Below, in pieces: positions 58,721-64,000 of a stretch of DNA of 64,000 nucleotides. The stretch spans positions 1-64,000 of the forward strand of contig NZ_KB899826.1 of the NCBI RefSeq assembly GCF_000378425.1. Direction: 5' to 3'. How positions within the stretch are numbered: the stretch's first letter is position 1; the number at the start of each line of letters is the position of its first letter. The notes beneath the pieces are model-generated. The model had not been told where the DNA came from and made no database searches. It saw only the letters and a program-made list of their open reading frames with translations. The stretch is from Cohnella laeviribosi DSM 21336 (GTDB taxonomy: Bacteria; Bacillota; Bacilli; Paenibacillales; Paenibacillaceae). The position numbers were made by a program, and so were the translations under genes.

Positions 58721-60646
58721 TTATTCCATTGCTAGAACGAACCGCCGGCCTTCGCCGCTCTCGATCCGGATTTCCCCGGCGCCGATTTGGACGCCTAACC
58801 GGGCGGCCGCCGATTCGCTCGCGAACAAGACATCGTCAGCCTGCGGGCGGCCGCCGTCCGGCAAGTTCCCGGCATCCCGCCGGTTGCGGAACGGTTCGCC
58901 CCAAACGGCGCACGCGAGCCAATGAACGCCCGGCTCGAGATCCGCCAGCAAGGTCGGGATGACCGTGCGCGGGTGGAGCAGATTGGTGTTCGCGTTCGGA
59001 ACCACCAGCTCCGCCCGGTCATAGCCGCGCAGCCCGCGGATGCCGCTTGCGCCGAAGAAGCAGCGGGCGGCCGCGACCGGCCCGCCCTTGTCCGCGCCTG
59101 CCGCTCCGGCCGGGGGCTCCGTACGCAAGTCCCCCTCGTCGGGCAGCGCGAAGCCGCCTTCGGCGGCGGTCAGCGCCCGCCGCGTATCCACGCGGTGAAT
59201 CCGCACATGCCAGGGCAAACCGGCCACAAGCCACGTCCGCACCTCCACGTCGTTCCACGGCTTCCAGCGGCTGTACAGCACGTTGCCGTCGATGCGCAGC
59301 TCCTCGCTGCGGCGGCGCACCCGGAACAACTCGTCCCGTTCGCTGAGCGCAAGCGCCGAATCGAACGCGCCCTGGGCGAGCCCCCATTCGGCTCTCGGGA
59401 CGCTGAAGGCGAAGGCGTTCGAGTAGGCGAACTTTTCGTATTTGGCCGCCGTGTGCGTATGTCCGTTGGTGCCGCCGTGTCCCGTGTTGAACGCGACGAC
59501 GTGGTCCGTCTCCGGCCGGCGGCATACGGCCAGATGCGCGGGGCGCTGAACCGAGAGCGGAGGCAGGTCGGGCAGCGGCTCCTCCTCTGCCAGCCAGAAC
59601 GGATCATCGTCCGGCAGCGCCAGGAGCAGAAACGTCTTGAGCGCCCAATAGGGCGAGCAAGGCGAGTTGTAATTTTCCGCCATGACCAAATTCGGATACG
59701 CGTAGCCGACGCTGAGCGTCCCGTCGGCATGGAAAATCGGCTGCCGGAACCACCACCTCAGATTGCGCAGGACGATGCCTTTGACGACGCCCGGCGGGAC
59801 CGCGTCCACGCCCGCGTAAGCGAGCGCGCTCCAAAACGCCGACTGCGCGAACCGGTACGTGAGGCTGCGGCCGTAGGGCAGCGCGGAGCCGTCCGCCGCA
59901 AACCAGCAAATAAAGTCTCCCGCGAACGCCGCCGCCCGCTCCTTGAACCGCCGGCAGCGCTCCGGGTCTTCGTCCTCCATCAGCTTCGCGTACAGAAGAC
60001 CGAAAAATTGAAGCGCGAACGGCGCGTAATAGTCGCTGTGGCCGCCGACGCCGTCGGCGTACCAGCCTCCTTCCAGCGCAAACGCTTCGATGCGGTCCAG
60101 GTTCCGCGCCATTCCTTCCGCGTCGAACGGAAGGCCGACCTTGCGGAAGCCCATGTTCACGAGGACGTGGAAAAAAAGCCAGTTGCAATCGTAGAGCGAA
60201 CGTTCATTGATCTGCCTGAGCCAGTTGAACAAATTCCGCTTTTCCGGCTCGCCGAGCGGCTCCCAAAAATGCCGCGGCGCCAGCGCCAGCGCGTAGCCGA
60301 ACGCCGCCATTTCGACCAGCCGCTGATCGTAATCGGCCGCCTCGCCCCAGTACTCCTCGCGGGCGGGATCGGTGCCGCTCGCGATCCCCTTCAAGACGAT
60401 TTCCAGCAGCGGATCATCGCCGCCTCCGGCCAGCAGAGGAACCATTCCCCACAGCGCCCGGGAAAATCCCTCCAGTTCCGCCACGGCGGCGGGAAAGCCC
60501 GCTCCGGCCGCGCCGAGCCGAAGACGCGCGCCGCCTTCGCTGTAGCGGGACGCCAGCGGCTGAAGCAATTGGCGAAGGGCAAGGCGCATGTCCTCGCGCG
60601 TCTTTAACGGATTGCGGCGAATCGGAAGCTCGTTCGAAACCGCCAT
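58721..60646 (-). CDS. DUF2264 family protein
   Basis: 641 residues, soluble. The N-terminal ~380 residues form an (alpha/alpha)-barrel region with DUF2264 motifs (NERSLYDCNWLFFHVLVNMGFRKVG, DGVGGHSDYYAPFALQFFGLLYA, HADGTLSVGYAYPNL) and a beta-rich C-terminus follows. Found in polysaccharide loci, perhaps a glycan lyase or glycosidase; unproven. ATG 60646 has GGGAGGG upstream. Third gene of the unit heparinase - GH88 - DUF2264. Confidence 0.85.
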   Translation of the reverse strand: MAVSNELPIRRNPLKTREDMRLALRQLLQPLASRYSEGGARLRLGAAGAGFPAAVAELEGFSRALWGMVPLLAGGGDDPLLEIVLKGIASGTDPAREEYWGEAADYDQRLVEMAAFGYALALAPRHFWEPLGEPEKRNLFNWLRQINERSLYDCNWLFFHVLVNMGFRKVGLPFDAEGMARNLDRIEAFALEGGWYADGVGGHSDYYAPFALQFFGLLYAKLMEDEDPERCRRFKERAAAFAGDFICWFAADGSALPYGRSLTYRFAQSAFWSALAYAGVDAVPPGVVKGIVLRNLRWWFRQPIFHADGTLSVGYAYPNLVMAENYNSPCSPYWALKTFLLLALPDDDPFWLAEEEPLPDLPPLSVQRPAHLAVCRRPETDHVVAFNTGHGGTNGHTHTAAKYEKFAYSNAFAFSVPRAEWGLAQGAFDSALALSERDELFRVRRRSEELRIDGNVLYSRWKPWNDVEVRTWLVAGLPWHVRIHRVDTRRALTAAEGGFALPDEGDLRTEPPAGAAGADKGGPVAAARCFFGASGIRGLRGYDRAELVVPNANTNLLHPRTVIPTLLADLEPGVHWLACAVWGEPFRNRRDAGNLPDGGRPQADDVLFASESAAARLGVQIGAGEIRIESGEGRRFVLAME

Positions 60647-60675
60647 GCCTCATCCCTCCCGACTCATTTCCCGAC

Positions 60676-61812
60676 TTATTCCCAAAAGATGGTTTTCGCG
60701 CCTCGCAGCCGGGCCAGGCCTTCGACGAAGAAGTAGTCGCCGTAAATAAGCGGAACGCCGATGTTTTTGCCTTCCGGATAGTGGCTGGTGCCTTCGCGGA
60801 TCAACCCTTCCTCCTCCGGATCGTCCCATGCGCCGTACCGCGAATCCAGCGATTCCAGCATGCGGACGGCCGGTTCCCGGTACACATGCGCCTCCAGCGG
60901 ATTCGCTTTGCGGGAGAGCAGCAGCAGGCCGCTGGCCGCGATGGCGGCGGCGGACGAATCCCGGTGTTTCGGCACGTCCGGCGGCAGCCGGAAATCCCAC
61001 GGCGGAACGAGGTCGTCCGGCAGATTGGACAGGAAGAAATGCGCGACCCGCTTGGCGGCGTCCAGATAAGCCTGCTTGCCGGTATGATGGTAGGACAGCG
61101 TCAGGCCGTAAAGCGCCCACGCCGTTCCGCGCGACCAGGCCGATTCCGGCGCATGCCCCTGTCCGCCCAGGCTGCCGGTATGCGCCCCCGTCTGCGGGTC
61201 GAACGTGACGATATGGTGGACCGAGCCGTCGGGGCGGACGAACCGATCCAGCACGGTGTCCATATGCGCCTCGGCGATGTGGCGGTAGCGCGGATCGCCG
61301 GTTGTTCGCGACGCCCAGTACAGCAGCGGGGTATTCATCGCGCAGTCGATGATCGCCCAGCCCGCGTTGTCCTCGCCTTCGCGCCACGGGTTCCACGCGC
61401 GGATATAGCGCCCCTGCGCGTTAAACCGCGCGGCCAAATAATTGGCCGCCTTCAGCGCCCGCAGCTTGGACGCTTCGCCGCCAAGCAGCTTGTAGGAAGC
61501 GACGCTGGTCAGCGTCCACATGAAGCCGAGGTCGTGATCCAGCCGCACGAATCCGTCCAGCACCGCGTCCAGCCTCGCCTCGCATTGCTCCGCCGGAAGG
61601 CGGAAGCGTTCGTCGCCGCTTTCGTCGTACAGCAGCCACAGCATGCCCGGCCAAAATCCCGCCGTCCACCAATGAGGCTCCTCCAATTGATAGACTCCGT
61701 TTACGCTGGCATGGGGAAAGCCGGCCCCGATCCGCTGCACATTGCGCAGCGTTTTGTCCTTCACCCGTTTCCATGCCGTCTCCAGCCATTCCGGCCGTTC
61801 GGTCTGGCTCAT
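60676..61812 (-). CDS. Glycoside hydrolase family 88 (unsaturated glucuronyl hydrolase)
   Basis: 378 residues, (alpha/alpha)6 barrel. GH88 signatures WWTAGFWPGMLWLLYDES, DHDLGFMWTLTS with catalytic Asp, DNAGWAIIDCAMNTPLLYWAS with the second Asp, and SAWSRGTAWALYGL. It removes the unsaturated uronic acid left by polysaccharide lyases, and the adjacent lyase-like gene fits. ATG 61812. Lies 29 nt upstream of DUF2264 and 18 nt downstream of the heparinase gene. Confidence 0.93.
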   Translation of the reverse strand: MSQTERPEWLETAWKRVKDKTLRNVQRIGAGFPHASVNGVYQLEEPHWWTAGFWPGMLWLLYDESGDERFRLPAEQCEARLDAVLDGFVRLDHDLGFMWTLTSVASYKLLGGEASKLRALKAANYLAARFNAQGRYIRAWNPWREGEDNAGWAIIDCAMNTPLLYWASRTTGDPRYRHIAEAHMDTVLDRFVRPDGSVHHIVTFDPQTGAHTGSLGGQGHAPESAWSRGTAWALYGLTLSYHHTGKQAYLDAAKRVAHFFLSNLPDDLVPPWDFRLPPDVPKHRDSSAAAIAASGLLLLSRKANPLEAHVYREPAVRMLESLDSRYGAWDDPEEEGLIREGTSHYPEGKNIGVPLIYGDYFFVEGLARLRGAKTIFWE

Positions 61813-61830
61813 GCGCCACCTCTCCTCTCT

Positions 61831-63828
61831 TCATCCAAACGAAATTTCGACGGTCAGCTCGATCCGGTTGACCCGTCCCGGCGTCCGCAGCGCGAAATCG
61901 ACCGCGTACCATGCCGTCTCCTTCCCGAAGTGATCCCGGTAGGAGCGGCGTTCGAACGACGGCTCAAGCGCAGCGCCGTCGTACCGGATCCGCGCGCAAG
62001 GTCCTCCGGCCCCGGCGCGCAACCGAACGCAGCCGTCCGCCTCCAGCTCCGGCGGGAAAAACGTGACGATCCGCTCCACGATGCTGCCGGGCGGCGAATC
62101 GAACACGAATTCGTCCCGCAGCGCCAGGACGGGAGTTTCCGTCTTTCGCCAGACAAGCTCCCGAACGAGCGACCGCAGATGCGGAACGTCGTAAACCCGC
62201 GCCATCTCCAGGCGAAGCCGGTCCTCCGCCGCTCCCGCGGACGCTTCGAGCACGACGGCGGCGCGGTCCGCTCCCGCCTCCTGACCGCGCCCGTCCACAA
62301 TCGGCACCGAATGTCCCTGCGAGCCGTTGCAATCGTACGTATAACGGGCCTCCCCGAAATACGCCTCCGTATATTCGCCGGCCCCGAGATCGGCCGCAAG
62401 CGCCGCGCTGTCCGCCATCACGATAAAATGGCCGACGTCGTTATGGTTGTGCGGCTCGCCGTTGTGGCCGCCCTTGGCCGCGAAGCCGTAGCGTCTTCCG
62501 TTCTTGTCCGCGTGCCGGGAGACGAGCCAGGCGGCATCCGGCAAGTAGGCGGACGCGTCCCCCCATTCCGAGCCGGTCCGTCCCGGCTCTCTCCAGATGA
62601 AGTCCCGCAGCGCCGGAGCGAAACGGCTGCAATGATCATCCGTATACGCCGCGCGATAGCGGATATGCGGCGCCTCCGCTTCCGGATACAGCCCCGCCAA
62701 ATAATGGGAAAGGCCGATCCGGACCGGAACGCGCGCAGGCGAATCGGAGAAATTCGCGACCCGGTCCCCGCATAGATACGCCTTCTGCTGAAACAGCGCA
62801 ATGCTGCGGACTTTGGGATTGCGGAACAGATCGATCGCGCCCTCGGTCCGCTTCTTGAGCAGATCCGCGAAGTAGACGAAATAGCCGAAGCCGTAATTCC
62901 AGTAGCCGAGCCCTTCGGGGCAGGCGCCGTCGTCTCCGAAGCCTTCCAGGTAGCAGTTCATGCTACCGAGCGCTTTGGCCAGCACAATCGCAAGCCGCTC
63001 CTTGTCCTCCATCGTCAGCAGCGCGGCCGCGCCGACCGACCCCGCGCAAACCGCCGACCAGTTGTGCCGCGCCGTTTCCCACTCGAAGGGGCCGCCTTGC
63101 AGATACGGCTCGAACAGCCGCGCCGACACCTCTTCTCCGATCCACGCCCGCAAGAGCGGCGGAAGCCGATCGCCCAGCAGACAGCGGATTTCGCTTAGCG
63201 CAAAGCCGGTTTCGGCGGCGAACAGATCGATCGTCTTCCGCGCATCCCGCCCCTTCACATGGGCCGGCAAGCACCACGTATACTCGTTCAGCACCGCCCA
63301 GATCGACTCGTACAGCGCCTCCCGCACCTTCCCGTTGTCCGGCTCGAGCAAGGACAAAAACACGAACGTATTCAGCCGTCTCCGCCGCTCGAAGTAGGCC
63401 CGCTCGTATTCGAGCCGCGATCCGGTACGCTCGAACACCGCAAACAGTCCGTACGTCAATTCGGGAACGGGCGAAGCCAGAAGACGCTCCCCTTCCGCCC
63501 GAATCTCCCGCACGCAGTCCGCAAAATCCGACGATTCGCCGATCCTTCGCCAGTACGCTTTCAGTTCGTCCTCCCAGCCCGCCTGCGCTTCGTCAGCCCG
63601 GGACGGTTCCGCCTCTTCGTTCCGATCGGGCAACCCCCGTGCTCCGTCCGGAATATAAAGCCTGGCCGAAACCGGCGCCATCCGGTTCACGATGGCCCGA
63701 AGCGTTTCCTTATCCGGCAATGGCCGATGCGCCGCCTTGTCAGGCATCTTCCGCTGTGCCGCCTTGTCAGGCATCTTCCGCTGTGCCGCCTTGTCAGGCA
63801 TCTTCCGCTGTGCCGCCTTGTCCGCCAT
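61831..63828 (-). CDS. Heparinase II/III-like protein with N-terminal 9-residue repeats
   Basis: 665 residues. An unusual N-terminus with three MPDKAAQRK-type repeats (residues ~1-38, DNA repeat at 63731-63822), then an alpha-helical toroid (about 50-420) and a beta-sandwich heparinase II/III domain (about 420-660), with GHNGEPHNHNDVGHFIVM containing the metal/substrate His residues. Predicted glycosaminoglycan-like lyase; no signal peptide, so intracellular. ATG 63828 has AAGGCGGGG upstream. Begins 12 nt after the AraC-type gene's stop. Confidence 0.9.
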   Translation of the reverse strand: MADKAAQRKMPDKAAQRKMPDKAAQRKMPDKAAHRPLPDKETLRAIVNRMAPVSARLYIPDGARGLPDRNEEAEPSRADEAQAGWEDELKAYWRRIGESSDFADCVREIRAEGERLLASPVPELTYGLFAVFERTGSRLEYERAYFERRRRLNTFVFLSLLEPDNGKVREALYESIWAVLNEYTWCLPAHVKGRDARKTIDLFAAETGFALSEIRCLLGDRLPPLLRAWIGEEVSARLFEPYLQGGPFEWETARHNWSAVCAGSVGAAALLTMEDKERLAIVLAKALGSMNCYLEGFGDDGACPEGLGYWNYGFGYFVYFADLLKKRTEGAIDLFRNPKVRSIALFQQKAYLCGDRVANFSDSPARVPVRIGLSHYLAGLYPEAEAPHIRYRAAYTDDHCSRFAPALRDFIWREPGRTGSEWGDASAYLPDAAWLVSRHADKNGRRYGFAAKGGHNGEPHNHNDVGHFIVMADSAALAADLGAGEYTEAYFGEARYTYDCNGSQGHSVPIVDGRGQEAGADRAAVVLEASAGAAEDRLRLEMARVYDVPHLRSLVRELVWRKTETPVLALRDEFVFDSPPGSIVERIVTFFPPELEADGCVRLRAGAGGPCARIRYDGAALEPSFERRSYRDHFGKETAWYAVDFALRTPGRVNRIELTVEISFG
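63731..63822. repeat. 27-nt coding tandem repeat, three copies plus partial
   Basis: Three perfect 27-nt units (GCCGCCTTGTCAGGCATC...) at 63731-63757, 63758-63784 and 63785-63811, then a partial. In the reverse frame they encode nine residues per unit of the heparinase-like protein. The perfect identity points to recent expansion. Confidence 0.93.
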
Positions 63829-63840
63829 GCCATCCCCGCC

Positions 63841-64000
63841 TTATCCGCGATATTCCATCGGGGTCAAACCCGTATGGGCCTTGAACGTCTTGATAAAATA
63901 GCTTTGATTGTCGTAGCCGAGCAGCTCGCAAATTTCCCCCACCGTATGCTGCGTCTGGTCGAGCAGCTCTTTGGCGCGCTCCATCTTCATCCGGGTGACG
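63841..64000 (-). CDS. AraC-type regulator, C-terminal fragment at window edge
   Basis: The reverse strand encodes ...MKMERAKELLDQTQHTVGEI, CELLGYDNQSYFIKTFKAHT and GLTPMEYRG then stop TAA (63841-63843). This is the second HTH of an AraC DNA-binding domain, as in YesN-type response regulators. The gene continues beyond 64000. It is the likely regulator of the polysaccharide-degradation genes immediately downstream. Confidence 0.88.
   Translation of the reverse strand, partial: VTRMKMERAKELLDQTQHTVGEICELLGYDNQSYFIKTFKAHTGLTPMEYRG

Noticed and set aside
1-64000. tRNA genes or prophage
   Set aside because: No tRNA-like cloverleaf or TTCGANTC-type T-arm clusters and no phage structural genes were noticed by eye.

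Overview
The window comes from a GC-rich, endospore-forming Firmicute of the Paenibacillaceae (Cohnella/Paenibacillus type). The evidence is a Bacillus-like 16S 5' end, the perR-ygzB-ygxA-rrn neighbourhood, GatCAB, the spore protease YyaC, DUF1128, strong Shine-Dalgarno sequences with many TTG/GTG starts, and intrinsic terminators. Genus and species are inference only.

Layout. 0-0.6 kb: 5' end of a leftward 16S gene with boxA and two tandem rRNA promoters. 0.6-7.4 kb: a beta-propeller-like gene behind a near-consensus Fur box, ygxA, ygzB, a membrane-anchored GH18 protein, perR, small membrane proteins (one MgtC-like) and a GNAT. 7.4-10.8 kb: gatC-gatA-gatB. 10.9-12.5 kb: an EAL protein and an unknown gene with a long structured leader. 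12.9-19.3 kb: a nine-gene Tad/Flp-type pilus operon (SAF/CpaB, degenerate CpaE, CpaF, TadB, TadC, two 48-49-residue pilin-like peptides, two pseudopilins) whose leader carries a terminator. 19.3-23.4 kb: MBL-fold hydrolase, thioredoxin-like, DedA, cupredoxin and small genes. 23.5-28.2 kb: GGDEF, PilZ and O-antigen-polymerase-like genes, a c-di-GMP/exopolysaccharide module. 28.3-32.0 kb: methyltransferase, DUF6483, alpha/beta hydrolase, yyaC, DUF1128.

32.0-34.3 kb is the strangest part: a repeat island with 29-nt, 9-nt and 18-nt arrays and four copies of a 21-bp motif. It surrounds an IS1595-type transposase-like gene that seems to have lost its catalytic acidic residues and has a LexA/SOS box inside its promoter.

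34.4-39.2 kb: galK-galE-galT with a divergent AraC regulator. 39.1-44.4 kb: asparaginase, GT2 and PMT-type glycosyltransferases, FAD oxidoreductase. 44.6-48.5 kb: araD-araB and araR, each promoter with an AraR operator. 48.6-55.3 kb: a sugar ABC importer (no ATPase gene; binding protein behind a cre-like site) divergent from a YesM/YesN-type two-component system. 55.4-58.7 kb: HAD phosphatase, tautomerase homologue, a c-di-GMP-I riboswitch before an EAL gene, and a 2-hydroxyacid dehydrogenase. 58.7-64 kb: polysaccharide-degradation genes (heparinase II/III-like, GH88, DUF2264) downstream of a truncated AraC-type regulator.

Themes: carbohydrate uptake and breakdown, c-di-GMP signalling (GGDEF, two EAL, PilZ, riboswitch), surface structures and metal/redox regulation. 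Start codons were chosen by Shine-Dalgarno position and family alignment from memory; no database search was possible.
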